Positions 11,131 through 20,858 of a stretch of 64,000 nt of DNA are shown here, one piece after another. Numbering within the stretch: position 1 is the first letter of the stretch; the number at the start of each line of letters is the position of its first letter. Where the stretch lies: positions 1 through 64,000 of the forward strand of contig NZ_FWXK01000002.1 in assembly GCF_900176325.1 (NCBI RefSeq). The letters are read 5' to 3'. Source of the stretch: Aerococcus suis. Its GTDB lineage: Bacteria > Bacillota > Bacilli > Lactobacillales > Aerococcaceae. The notes below the pieces were generated by a model. That model was not told the origin of the DNA, did not search any database, and was given only the letters and a program-made list of their open reading frames with translations. The position numbers were made by a program, and so were the translations under genes.

Positions 11131-12156
11131 ATGGCAGTAGATTACTTAAAAGCAACTTATGATATTATTCATGAATCCAATCAAACATTGATGGGAGCTC
11201 TTGACGAAACTTATATTGAAGCACTTTTTGAAACGTTACAAAATTTAGTCACTCAACAGGTACAACAAATTGATGGTGAGCCAAGTGACGATGTTGTCGA
11301 AACATTAACGAAACGTTATCAATCCCTTGATTGGTCAAAAGTTGATGCTGAAACGTTTAGAAAGGCGTTTCAAATGTCTTTCCTTCAAGTAGATCGTTAT
11401 GATCAGTTACCGGCGAATTATCAAATGACTCCAGAAGCCATTGCTTTATTAATGGGATATTTTGCTGTTAAAGTTTCACAAACGAGTACTCAATCTGACA
11501 CTCTTTCAGTATTCGACCCAGCGTTTGGGACAGGAAACTTATGGAATATCGTTCAAAATGAGTTATTAAAAAATGGGCGACGTGTTGAAGGATTCGGCTA
11601 TGATAATGATGAATTATTATTAGATATTGCCGATCAAAGTCTACAACTGATGGGATTAGCACCACAGTTATTTCATGGTGACTCCTTACAAAATTTATAT
11701 ATTTCACCAATGGATCTTATTGTTAGCGACTTACCGGTAGGCTATTATCCTATTCAACAAAATCTGAATGACTTTAAAACAGCTTTTACAGACAATGAGA
11801 AATCACTACCTTATACGCATTATTTGATGATTGAGCAAAGTTTACGTTATTTAAAACCTGGGAAATGGGGATTATTCTTAGTACCAGCTGATTTAACTAA
11901 TGACCAACATTTTGTCGATTTAATTAAAGGAATTAATCATTATGGTTATTTCCAAGCATTTCTTGAATTGCCTGAAAATCTATTTCGTCACCAGTCCGGT
12001 CGTAAAGCGATTTTGATGGTTCAAAAAGCTGGAAACCAAGCAAAACAAGCAGAGCCAGTATTAGTCGGAGAAATCCCAGATTTAAAAGCTATTGAACAAA
12101 TATCTCAATTTATTGATAGTTTTGATCGTTGGTTAACAGATATTACCAAAGAATAA
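11131..12156 (+). CDS. ytxK: Class I SAM-dependent methyltransferase, YtxK-like
   Basis: 341-residue protein resembling the catalytic part of adenine-N6 DNA methyltransferases. An N-terminal helical region (about 1-100) is followed by a Rossmann fold with motif I DPAFGTGN (129-136), which binds S-adenosylmethionine. The motif IV position reads SDLPVGYYP (199-207) instead of the NPPY of active DNA methylases, so its substrate is unclear. The start chosen is ATG 11131 with AGAGGG upstream; an in-frame ATG at 11065 lies inside the rpmA terminator. YtxK-like genes stand directly before ackA in many Firmicutes, as here (spacing 75 bases). No role in acetate metabolism is established. Confidence 0.85.
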   Translation: MAVDYLKATYDIIHESNQTLMGALDETYIEALFETLQNLVTQQVQQIDGEPSDDVVETLTKRYQSLDWSKVDAETFRKAFQMSFLQVDRYDQLPANYQMTPEAIALLMGYFAVKVSQTSTQSDTLSVFDPAFGTGNLWNIVQNELLKNGRRVEGFGYDNDELLLDIADQSLQLMGLAPQLFHGDSLQNLYISPMDLIVSDLPVGYYPIQQNLNDFKTAFTDNEKSLPYTHYLMIEQSLRYLKPGKWGLFLVPADLTNDQHFVDLIKGINHYGYFQAFLELPENLFRHQSGRKAILMVQKAGNQAKQAEPVLVGEIPDLKAIEQISQFIDSFDRWLTDITKE

Positions 12157-12185
12157 TCTATTTTCTAGGTACTTACTACAATCAA

Positions 12186-12194
12186 TGTTATAAT
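12186..12194 (+). promoter_or_regulatory. Promoter of ackA (extended -10)
   Basis: TGTTATAAT, a perfect -10 with TGn extension, 38 bases before the ackA start. No clear -35 and no clear cre site nearby. Confidence 0.65.
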
Positions 12195-12231
12195 GACGAC
12201 ACCAAATAATTTAAATTTAAGGAGCGAAATT

Positions 12232-13434
12232 ATGTCTAAAGTAATTGCAGTAAATGCAGGATCTTCAAGTTTAAAATTTACAATTTTTGAAGTTCCTAGT
12301 GAAGAAGTTGTATCTTCTGGATTAGTAGATCGTATTGGTATCGGTGATTCCAATATTGAAATTAAATATGGAAACGGTGAAAAATACGAAGACGTCACTG
12401 ATGTAAAAGATCATGAACAAGCAATTAACTTGCTACTTGAACAATTGTTAGAGTTGCATATCATTGATAGCTATGATGAAATTGCTGGTACTGGTCATCG
12501 AATCGTAGCAGGTGGAGAAATTTTCAAAGATTCTGCCTTATTGGATGATGAAGGCATTCAACAAGTTGAAGACTTAGCAGATTTTGCGCCTTTACATAAT
12601 AAAGCAGAAGCTCAAGGAATTCGTGCATTCCAAAAAGTATTACCTGGAAAACCAACTGTTGGAGTATTTGATACGTCTTTCCATACGACGATGCCTGAAA
12701 AAGCATACTTGTATTCTATTCCAATGAAATATTATGAAGAACATGGTGCTCGTCGTTACGGTGCGCATGGTACTTCTCATCGTTACGTTGCTAATCGAGC
12801 TGCTGAATTGATGGGTAAAGATATTGAAGATTTAAAAATTATTACTTGTCACCTAGGAAATGGTGGTTCTATTACGGCCGTTGATGGCGGTAAATCTGTT
12901 GATACTTCAATGGGATTCACACCATTAGCTGGTATTACAATGGGAACACGTTCTGGAGATATTGATGCGTCATTAGTATCATATATTATGGAAAAAGAAG
13001 GTATTTCTGATATTAAAGAAATGGTTAATATCTTAAATAACAAGTCTGGATTATTAGGTTTATCTGGCGTTTCATCTGATATGCGTGATGTGGAAAGCGC
13101 TGCTGCTGATGGTAACCATAATGCTCAAACGGCTCTAGATATTTTCTACGACCGTGTACAAAAATACATTGCTTCATATATTGCGGTAATGGGTGGTGTT
13201 GATGCGATTGTTTTCACAGCAGGAATTGGTGAAAATTCAGCTAGCACTCGTGCAGGCATCATCAATGAACAAATGGATTGGTTTGGTATTCGCTTAGATG
13301 CTGATAAAAATGATACCCGTGAAGAAGCTGAAATCTCAGCAGAAGATTCACGTGTTAAATTATTTACGATTCCAACCGATGAAGAATTGATGATTGTACG
13401 TGATACAGTTCGTTTAGGAAATATTACTGATTAA
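12232..13434 (+). CDS. ackA: Acetate kinase
   Basis: 400 residues, the standard length. It catalyses acetyl phosphate + ADP to acetate + ATP, the energy-yielding last step of the Pta-AckA route. The ASKHA-fold phosphate-1 loop VNAGSSSLKF is at the N-terminus; family segments DTSFHTTMP, GAHGTSHRYV, HLGNGGS and FTAGIGENS follow. The ATG at 12232 is chosen over one at 12193 because AAGGAG lies 9 bases before it and 12193 falls in the promoter. Monocistronic, with its own promoter and terminator. Confidence 0.97.
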   Translation: MSKVIAVNAGSSSLKFTIFEVPSEEVVSSGLVDRIGIGDSNIEIKYGNGEKYEDVTDVKDHEQAINLLLEQLLELHIIDSYDEIAGTGHRIVAGGEIFKDSALLDDEGIQQVEDLADFAPLHNKAEAQGIRAFQKVLPGKPTVGVFDTSFHTTMPEKAYLYSIPMKYYEEHGARRYGAHGTSHRYVANRAAELMGKDIEDLKIITCHLGNGGSITAVDGGKSVDTSMGFTPLAGITMGTRSGDIDASLVSYIMEKEGISDIKEMVNILNNKSGLLGLSGVSSDMRDVESAAADGNHNAQTALDIFYDRVQKYIASYIAVMGGVDAIVFTAGIGENSASTRAGIINEQMDWFGIRLDADKNDTREEAEISAEDSRVKLFTIPTDEELMIVRDTVRLGNITD

Positions 13435-13449
13435 CGATAATATAGTAAG

Positions 13450-13485
13450 AAACGCGAGGTTCTACTCAAGAATCCCGCGTTTTTC
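13450..13485. terminator. Terminator between ackA and usp
   Basis: Imperfect stem AACGCGAGGTTCT/AGAATCCCGCGTT followed by TTTTTCT on the plus strand. It ends ackA transcription and touches the end of the convergent usp gene. Confidence 0.85.
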
Positions 13486-13937
13486 TATTGATTTTCTAAA
13501 TCCGTTCGAACAATCAAAACGTCACAAGGGGCATTACGGATAACATAGGCACTAACAGATCCCATAACAATACGTTCTAAAGTGCTTAAACCAGTAGCTC
13601 CCATCATAATTAATTCACAACCACAACTTTCACTTAAATCATGAGCAATGGTTTGTTTAGGCAAACCAAACTCTAAATGAGTATAAACTTCTTTAACGCC
13701 ATGTTCTTTTGCGAACGCTTCATAATCGGCTAATAGTTGTTTGGCTTGTTCGACTAATTCAATGGTATATCGGGTATCATACTTATCGCCAGTTTGCATG
13801 GTTCGAGTATCGATAACATGTGCAATATCTAAGATTCCTTCATTACGTAACGCGGCTTGAACGGCTTTTTGAAACGCTTTTTCTGCTTCGTCAGAACCAT
13901 CAATGGGGACTAAAATCCGTTTATATTCTTGATACAT
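13485..13937 (-). CDS. Universal stress protein (UspA family)
   Basis: 150-residue single-domain Usp protein. It begins YKRILVPIDGSDEAEKA with the conserved Asp of the nucleotide site and carries the ATP-binding signature GATGLSTLERIVMGSVS near the C-terminus (G-2x-G-9x-GS). ATP-binding Usp proteins form dimers and aid survival under starvation or stress; the molecular role is generally unknown. AGGAGT precedes the start, and a minus-strand TATAAT lies at 13966-13961. It faces ackA convergently and lies just beyond the 6S RNA terminator. Confidence 0.93.
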   Translation of the reverse strand: MYQEYKRILVPIDGSDEAEKAFQKAVQAALRNEGILDIAHVIDTRTMQTGDKYDTRYTIELVEQAKQLLADYEAFAKEHGVKEVYTHLEFGLPKQTIAHDLSESCGCELIMMGATGLSTLERIVMGSVSAYVIRNAPCDVLIVRTDLENQ

Positions 13938-13978
13938 GTAATCACTCCTATCTTAGCTCTATTATACGATAGAACCCA

Positions 13979-14006
13979 CAAAAAAACACACGTCAAAAGA
14001 CGTGTG
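13979..14006 (-). terminator. Terminator of 6S RNA
   Basis: Minus-strand stem CACACGTC/GACGTGTG with loop TTTT, then a run of seven T. Confidence 0.93.
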
Positions 14007-14219
14007 CTAAAATAATTTTTATAAAAGAACTCCGTAGATGCCGTGTATAGTCTATCTGTATTGAACCCGTATGTTTAAGTACAGGTGGGCACCATTATTC
14101 TGCTTCAACTGTCCTCATGAAAAGGCATAGTTTCCACAGAAGTTCACGGTTCCCTAGATAGATGGTTTGTAAGGTCAACACATTAAGAGAAGCACGTACA
14201 TCACAGAACTTTCTTTGTA
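13979..14219 (-). ncRNA. ssrS: 6S RNA
   Basis: 6S RNA binds the housekeeping RNA polymerase holoenzyme by mimicking an open promoter. On the minus strand this gene-free stretch starts after a promoter (TTGAAT at 14253-14248, 16-base gap, TATAAT at 14231-14226). It shows long complementary ends: AAGTTCTGTGATGTACGTG near the 5' end and CACGGCATCTACGGAGTTCT near the 3' end. It also has a central region with GGTGCCCACC and GGGTTCAATAC, and ends in a terminator hairpin CACACGTC/GACGTGTG with a T-run. Size about 240 bases. Location next to rarA is typical in Firmicutes. Ends are estimated. Confidence 0.85.
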
Positions 14220-14225
14220 TGACTA

Positions 14226-14253
14226 ATTATACACACTTTATAGAAAAATTCAA
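14226..14253 (-). promoter_or_regulatory. Promoter of 6S RNA
   Basis: Minus-strand TTGAAT, 16-base gap, TATAAT, located immediately after the rarA stop codon. Confidence 0.75.
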
Positions 14254-14256
14254 CCA

Positions 14257-15528
14257 TTATTGTTTATTTAAGTATTGACGGTACTGCTCTAATGCACGTT
14301 CATATTTACCAGTCTGCCCCGCTTTAAAATACTGTCTATCACGTAATGTTTCAGGTAAATAAGCTTGTTTCACCCAATGATTAGGATAATTATGTGGATA
14401 TTTATAACCGACGCCATGTTTTAAATCTTTAGAGCCTTGATAATGTGAATCTTTCAAATAATCAGGGATATGACCGCCCTTACCAGCTTTAACATCGGAA
14501 ATTGCGGCATCAATTGCTGAAATACTAGAATTTGATTTAGGAGATAGGGATAAATCTATCACAGCATTTGCTAAAGGAATGCGTGCTTCGGGGAAACCTA
14601 ATTGCTTAGCAGCATCGATAGCTAATACTGTTCGTTCGGCTGCTTGTGGATTAGCTAATCCGATATCTTCATAAGCAATCACTAATAAGCGGCGACAAAT
14701 GGTTATTAGTTCACCACCAACGATGAGCCGTGCTAAATAGTGTAGGGCAGCATTGACGTCACTCCCTCTAATACTTTTCTGGAAAGCTGATATCACATCG
14801 TAATGCAAGTCCCCATCGGCATCATGAGTGAATGCTTTTTGTTGCATACATTCTTCAGCAATTTCTAAAGTAATCTTAATTTCGCCATTTTTGTCTTTGT
14901 TCGTGGATTTGACGGCTACTTCTAATGCATTTAAGGCTGAACGTAAATCACCATTAGCGGCATGAGCGAAATGATCCAGCGCGTTCTCATTAATGGTTAC
15001 AGGGTAATCTGCTAATCCTCTAGAATCATTAATGGCTTGTTGTAACCCCATTTTTATATCATCATCTGTTAGAGGATGAAGTTCAAAAATTTGCATCCGA
15101 CTACGTAAAGCAGGATTCGTATTGATATAAGGATTTTCTGTCGTCGCACCAATTAAAATGATTTGGCCACTTTCTAAGTGTGGGAGTAAGAAATCTTGTT
15201 TGGTCTTGTCTAAGCGATGAATTTCATCAAGAAGCAAGACAACCGAACCACTAAATTCTGCTTCTGAAACAATAGCTTGTAAATCTTTTTTACTATCAGT
15301 AGCGGCATTTAATTTTCGAAAGGCATAGTCAGTTGATCCAGCAATGGCACTCGCAATACTTGTTTTGCCAATTCCTGGTGGACCATATAAAATCATAGAT
15401 GATAATTGTTTAGCTTTAACCATACGATAGATGATTTTGCCTTCACCAATCAGGTGTTGTTGACCAATCACGTCTTCGATTTTCTGTGGGCGCATGCGAT
15501 AGGCTAACGGTTGATTTTTGGCTAACAT
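14257..15528 (-). CDS. rarA: Replication-associated recombination protein A (RarA/MgsA)
   Basis: 423-residue AAA+ ATPase of the clamp-loader-like RarA family, acting at stalled replication forks. Walker A YGPPGIGKTS (about 48-57), Walker B LLLDEIHRLDK, sensor 1 GATTENPY, then the helical C-terminal tetramerisation domain (about 250-420, with RDRQYFKAGQTG near the end). AAAGGAG precedes the ATG. The upstream region shared with gshAB holds a divergent extended -10 TGCTATGAT. Transcription probably runs toward the 6S RNA gene, which has its own promoter. Confidence 0.96.
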   Translation of the reverse strand: MLAKNQPLAYRMRPQKIEDVIGQQHLIGEGKIIYRMVKAKQLSSMILYGPPGIGKTSIASAIAGSTDYAFRKLNAATDSKKDLQAIVSEAEFSGSVVLLLDEIHRLDKTKQDFLLPHLESGQIILIGATTENPYINTNPALRSRMQIFELHPLTDDDIKMGLQQAINDSRGLADYPVTINENALDHFAHAANGDLRSALNALEVAVKSTNKDKNGEIKITLEIAEECMQQKAFTHDADGDLHYDVISAFQKSIRGSDVNAALHYLARLIVGGELITICRRLLVIAYEDIGLANPQAAERTVLAIDAAKQLGFPEARIPLANAVIDLSLSPKSNSSISAIDAAISDVKAGKGGHIPDYLKDSHYQGSKDLKHGVGYKYPHNYPNHWVKQAYLPETLRDRQYFKAGQTGKYERALEQYRQYLNKQ

Positions 15529-15594
15529 AAGTGGCTCCTTTCTAAAAATGTCGTATCACTAATCATAGCACAAATGCGAAATGAGAGCGAATTA

Positions 15595-15624
15595 TTGTCA
15601 CCTACTAGAAATAAGTGATAAAAT
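15595..15624 (+). promoter_or_regulatory. Promoter of gshAB
   Basis: -35 TTGTCA (15595-15600), 18-base spacer, -10 TAAAAT (15619-15624). It leaves a leader of about 70 bases that contains a hairpin. Confidence 0.7.
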
Positions 15625-15653
15625 ACTAGCGAATCTATATGAAAATTCTGATA

Positions 15654-15683
15654 ATTCCAAGCTGTAATGTATGCTTAGAATTA
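15654..15683 (+). promoter_or_regulatory. Leader hairpin of gshAB
   Basis: AATTCCAAGC and GCTTAGAATT pair over ten positions with one C-A mismatch around a 10-base loop, ending three bases before the GAAGGAG site. There is no T-run, so it is not a terminator; it could affect translation or mRNA stability, or be a DNA operator. Confidence 0.5.
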
Positions 15684-15699
15684 ATAGAAGGAGACAATT

Positions 15700-17970
15700 A
15701 TGCAAGACATCCAGACTTTTATTAAACAGCCTGAAAATAGCAAATTATTTCAACAGACGACGATTGGAATCGAACGTGAAGGCCATCGAGTAACACCAGA
15801 TGGGAAACTCGCACTGACTCCTCATCCGCCAAAAATTGATGGGAGTACGTCAAGTTTCTTTATTCAACGAGATTTTGCTGAATCTCAGTTAGAATTAGTC
15901 ACGCCTCCTGTACAAACGAGTAAAGAAGTCATGCAATGGCTACAAGCTATTCATGAAGTTGCGATTCGATCAGCTGAAAATGAAGAGCGCATTTGGCCAT
16001 TTAGTACGCCTCCGCAATTACCAGCGGACGATGATATTTCGGTTGCACAATTACAAGATCCGAATGCGATTAAATATCGTGAATATCTAATTTCTGCCTA
16101 TGGGAAACAATTGCAAATGATATCTGGTATTCATTACAACTTAGGTATGAATGATGAATTTTTACACAAATGGTACGAATATGCTCAAAGTGAGGAAGAT
16201 TTTAAGCAATTTAAATCCAATTTCTTCTTACGTTTAGCGCGAAATTTCTTACGCTATCAATGGATACTCGTTTATTTATTTGGAGCAACTCCAGCAGCGC
16301 ACGAAACCTTCTATAATCAACCGGATGATAAATTTGATCATCCAATTCGTAGTATCCGTAATTCTCATCTAGGTTATATTAACAAAGCAGATGTGACTTA
16401 TTCATATACGAGTTTGAAAGACTATGCAAAAAAATTAGCTGCTAATGTGAAAGAAGGACGTTTAATTGCTGAGAAAGAATTCTATTCTAATGTTCGCTTA
16501 AGAGGTGGAAAAAATTCCAAAGAACTTTTGAAGAATGGTATTCAATACTTAGAATTTCGTTTATTTGATATTCAACCAGATGCAACATATGGTATTACTG
16601 CTCAAGATATTGAATTTTTCCGCTACTTTATTTTATATTTAGTTTGGATGGATACCGATAGTGATATGGATGACGTTTATTTAGGTAACCAAATGAAAAC
16701 TCAAGTTGCAGAAGAAAATCCTTTTGAGCCGAGTCAATATCAGTCAGAAGGGCAACAAGTCTTAACAGATATGGAATCAATGCTAGACGCTATTCATGCA
16801 CCTCAAGTGGTTTTTGATGCCTTGCATGTGATGCAACAACGGATGCAAGATTCAACGCTTACTCCCGCGGCTAGATTTTATAATCAAGCCAAAACAGATT
16901 CTCAGTTTGTCGACTTAGGAACTGAGCGAGCGGCAGAAAATTATGCTAAAGCCATGGAAATACCATATGCACTCGGTGGCTTTACGGATATGGAATTATC
17001 GACGCAACTGCTTTTATTTGATGCCATTCAACAAGGGTATGAAATTGACATTTTAGATCGCGATGATCAAATGATTCGCGTTCGTTACGGAAATCATGAT
17101 GAAATTATTAAAAATAGTAATATTACTAGTCGCGACTCATATAGTGCTTTTCATGTGATGACAAATAAAGAGGTAACTAAAAAGCTATTAGCTGAAGCAG
17201 GTTATACCGTTCCTCGTAGTACAATATTTAATCAAGAGGCAACTGCAAAAGAACAACTCGAAGCGTTTACTCATCGTCCAATTGTTGTAAAACCAAAATC
17301 AACGAATATGGGGATAGGAATTACTATATTTAAAGAGGGGGCAGATTCAGAAGCGTTACGTCATGCTATCGAATTGGCGTTCTCTAAAGATGATGTGATT
17401 TTGATTGAAGATTATGTTTTTGGGACCGAGTATCGTTTCTTTGTATTGGATGGTGTAACCAAAGCCGTCTTAAAACGTGATGGCGCTCATGTAGTTGGCG
17501 ATGGAAAACAAACGATACGTGACTTAGTTGCAGATAAAAATAAAGATAAGTTACGTGGTGAGGATCATCGCTCCCCATTGGAAAAAATTGCTTTAGGTAA
17601 AGAAGAAGAGACAACATTAGAAATGCAAGGATATACGTTCGATTCCATTGTAGAAGCTGGTAAAAAAGTTTATTTACGTGATAATTCAAATATTAGTACC
17701 GGTGGCGATTCAATTGATGTGACAGCCTCAATGCATTCATCGTACAAACAAATTGCTGAAGGAATGGCAAATACTTTGGAAGTTGCTATTACGGGTCTCG
17801 ATTTAATTATTGATGATATGACTGAGCCAGCAACCCTAACCAATTATGCAGCAATAGAAGCAAACTTTAATCCAATGATGATGATGCATATTTATCCAGC
17901 TCAGGGTGAGAGCGTTCGCTTAACAAAAGAATTATTAGATTTCTTATTTCCTGAAAAAACAGTATTTTAG
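15700..17970 (+). CDS. gshAB: Bifunctional glutamate-cysteine ligase/glutathione synthetase
   Basis: 756-residue fusion enzyme (also GshF) that makes glutathione from Glu, Cys and Gly with two ATP. The N-terminal gamma-glutamylcysteine ligase part (about 1-470) has TIGIEREGHRV and YLEFRLFDIQPDATYG. The C-terminal ATP-grasp part (about 485-755) has RPIVVKPKSTNMGIGI, an 'EDYV' segment and the metal-binding EANFNPMMMMH. Such fusions occur in streptococci, enterococci, listeriae and some lactobacilli; the single enzyme resists the feedback inhibition that limits separate GshA. AGAAGGAG precedes the ATG. The cysteine desulfurase gene follows after 12 bases, so the two are probably one transcript. 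Confidence 0.96.
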   Translation: MQDIQTFIKQPENSKLFQQTTIGIEREGHRVTPDGKLALTPHPPKIDGSTSSFFIQRDFAESQLELVTPPVQTSKEVMQWLQAIHEVAIRSAENEERIWPFSTPPQLPADDDISVAQLQDPNAIKYREYLISAYGKQLQMISGIHYNLGMNDEFLHKWYEYAQSEEDFKQFKSNFFLRLARNFLRYQWILVYLFGATPAAHETFYNQPDDKFDHPIRSIRNSHLGYINKADVTYSYTSLKDYAKKLAANVKEGRLIAEKEFYSNVRLRGGKNSKELLKNGIQYLEFRLFDIQPDATYGITAQDIEFFRYFILYLVWMDTDSDMDDVYLGNQMKTQVAEENPFEPSQYQSEGQQVLTDMESMLDAIHAPQVVFDALHVMQQRMQDSTLTPAARFYNQAKTDSQFVDLGTERAAENYAKAMEIPYALGGFTDMELSTQLLLFDAIQQGYEIDILDRDDQMIRVRYGNHDEIIKNSNITSRDSYSAFHVMTNKEVTKKLLAEAGYTVPRSTIFNQEATAKEQLEAFTHRPIVVKPKSTNMGIGITIFKEGADSEALRHAIELAFSKDDVILIEDYVFGTEYRFFVLDGVTKAVLKRDGAHVVGDGKQTIRDLVADKNKDKLRGEDHRSPLEKIALGKEEETTLEMQGYTFDSIVEAGKKVYLRDNSNISTGGDSIDVTASMHSSYKQIAEGMANTLEVAITGLDLIIDDMTEPATLTNYAAIEANFNPMMMMHIYPAQGESVRLTKELLDFLFPEKTVF

Positions 17971-17982
17971 GAGGAAAATTTA

Positions 17983-19113
17983 ATGTCAGGAACTTATTTA
18001 GATTATGCTGCAACAACACCGATGGCTCCTGAAGTCATTGCAAAAATTACAGAAACCATGCAAATGAATTATGGAAATGCCTCTAGTTTGTATACTATAG
18101 GTCGGGAATCGCGTAAAATAATTGAAGATACGCGACAATTAGTGGCTAAAACACTAAATGCCAATCCTAACGATATTGTCTTTAATAGTGGAGGAACTGA
18201 AGCAAATAATTCCGCATTAATTAATGCGGCTAAACAGTACAGTCATCAAGGAAACCATATTATTACCACAGCTGTTGAACATTCATCGGTTTATCAAACG
18301 ATGAAATATTTAGAATCTAAAGGTTTTCAAGTGACCTATTTAGACTTCGATACTACTGGACATATTAGTTTAGATGCACTAAAAAATGCGATTACGGATC
18401 AAACGATTATCGTATCGATTATGGCAGGTAATAATGAAGTCGGCTCATTACAAAATCTACAAGCGATTGGTGATTTATTAGCAGAGAAAGAGATATTTTT
18501 CCATACTGATACGGTGCAGGTTTATATGAACGAACCAATTGATGTCCAACAATTGCATGTTGATGCCTTATCAATGTCTGCCCATAAAATATATGGTCCT
18601 AAAGGAATTGGCTTTATGTATTATCGTGATACAGCGAAGAATTTTCATTCTTATATTTTAGGTGGCGATCAAGAAAATAAACATCGTGCTGGGACAGAGA
18701 ATGTTCCGTTGATTGCTGGAATGCAAAAAGCGATTCAATTGCGGTTAGAAAATGGTGAACAAGAACAAAAACATTTTATTGAATTACGGCAATATTTACT
18801 AGAATCAGCAAAAGAAAGGCAATTGGATTTTGAGATAAATGGGCCACAGACTCCGGAGTTGAAACATATTTTAAATATTTATTGGCCCAATCACCCTAGC
18901 GATATCAATTTAATTAAATTTGATATGAATGATATCTATTTATCTGCTGGATCTGCATGTACAGCAGGTAGTTTAGAGCCAAGTCGAATTCTAGTTGATA
19001 TGTTTGGTAGTGATAGTTCACGTACCACTGAAAGTTTCCGAATATCTTTTGGTGAAAAGACATCATTTAAAGAAATTGATCATTTTCTCGATGTTTGTGA
19101 GCAAATTAAGTAA
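17983..19113 (+). CDS. iscS: Cysteine desulfurase (IscS/NifS-like)
   Basis: 376-residue class V PLP enzyme that converts cysteine to alanine and an enzyme-bound persulfide. It starts TYLDYAATTPM, has the PLP lysine Lys202 in SAHKIYGPKG, and the persulfide-bearing Cys326 in SAGSACTAGS. The latter loop is the class I (IscS-like) type. The usual HTDAVQ segment reads HTDTVQ. It sits between gshAB (12-base gap) and a DUF1831 gene (12-base gap), with mnmA beyond, which points to sulfur supply for tRNA thiolation more than for Fe-S assembly. AGGAGG precedes the start. Confidence 0.93.
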   Translation: MSGTYLDYAATTPMAPEVIAKITETMQMNYGNASSLYTIGRESRKIIEDTRQLVAKTLNANPNDIVFNSGGTEANNSALINAAKQYSHQGNHIITTAVEHSSVYQTMKYLESKGFQVTYLDFDTTGHISLDALKNAITDQTIIVSIMAGNNEVGSLQNLQAIGDLLAEKEIFFHTDTVQVYMNEPIDVQQLHVDALSMSAHKIYGPKGIGFMYYRDTAKNFHSYILGGDQENKHRAGTENVPLIAGMQKAIQLRLENGEQEQKHFIELRQYLLESAKERQLDFEINGPQTPELKHILNIYWPNHPSDINLIKFDMNDIYLSAGSACTAGSLEPSRILVDMFGSDSSRTTESFRISFGEKTSFKEIDHFLDVCEQIK

Positions 19114-19125
19114 GAGGAGCATATT

Positions 19126-19467
19126 ATGGCACTAAAAGAAAAAGCAACATTTCCTGGCAGCAATAATGAGTTTTCCCTACATCCAGATTGTAAAAAATAT
19201 ACGTTACGTGATTATGGTTTTCAACAAACACCAAAAGGTCAGTTTGAATATAATCGACCCGTAAAACCTAGTTTTAAGGATTCACGTTCAATCATGTTAA
19301 AAATCCAAGTGGCAAAAGATTTATCAGGTTTATCAATGAATACTACTAATGCGAATGGATTACAGTCTGTTAATGTGTATAAAGGTGATCGCTTAGCAGA
19401 TTTTATTCAGCCTTTGGAGGCCATTCTTACTGATATGGAAGAACAACATGTATTGAAAAAACACTAA
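19126..19467 (+). CDS. DUF1831 family protein
   Basis: 113-residue soluble protein with no signal peptide or membrane segment. I recognise it as the DUF1831 family, which in Lactobacillales is encoded between a cysteine desulfurase gene and mnmA, as here. Its activity is not known to me; the position suggests a helper in sulfur relay to MnmA, since these organisms often lack the Tus relay proteins of Escherichia coli. That role is inference. It has one Cys (CKKY, near residue 22). AGAGGAG precedes the ATG and a terminator follows. Confidence 0.8.
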   Translation: MALKEKATFPGSNNEFSLHPDCKKYTLRDYGFQQTPKGQFEYNRPVKPSFKDSRSIMLKIQVAKDLSGLSMNTTNANGLQSVNVYKGDRLADFIQPLEAILTDMEEQHVLKKH

Positions 19468-19475
19468 GAAAACGT

Positions 19476-19515
19476 AAAAAAGCAAGTGATATCAAGATTA
19501 TGGCTTGCTTTTTTA
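19476..19515 (+). terminator. Terminator after the DUF1831 gene
   Basis: Stem AAAAAGCAAG/CTTGCTTTTT with a 17-base loop and T-run. It separates the gshAB transcript from mnmA. Confidence 0.85.
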
Positions 19516-19613
19516 TTTTGAGCGCTTTAAGATAAACACTTAGAGTTATCTAACTACTAATCAAGAAAAATACGACCTTCAATCGTAAATTTTTTAGAAA
19601 GATGGTGATGTGA

Positions 19614-20738
<1,125 letters not shown>

Positions 20739-20748
20739 GACGATATTT

Positions 20749-20774
20749 TAAAGCTAGGAATATCCTAGCTTTTT
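20749..20774 (+). terminator. Terminator of mnmA
   Basis: Stem AAAGCTAGGA/TCCTAGCTTT with a short ATA loop and a T-run, ten bases after the stop. Confidence 0.93.
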
Positions 20775-20858
20775 TAGTTATTTTTTGAGTTTAAATGTGC
20801 TAAGATGAATATATCAAATCATTGCTTTAAAGTTTTATGAAGATAAGAGGTAATAGTT

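Noticed and set aside
11131-12156. Restriction-modification DNA methyltransferase
   Set aside because: The catalytic NPPY motif is replaced and no restriction partner is nearby; its place before ackA is the conserved YtxK position.
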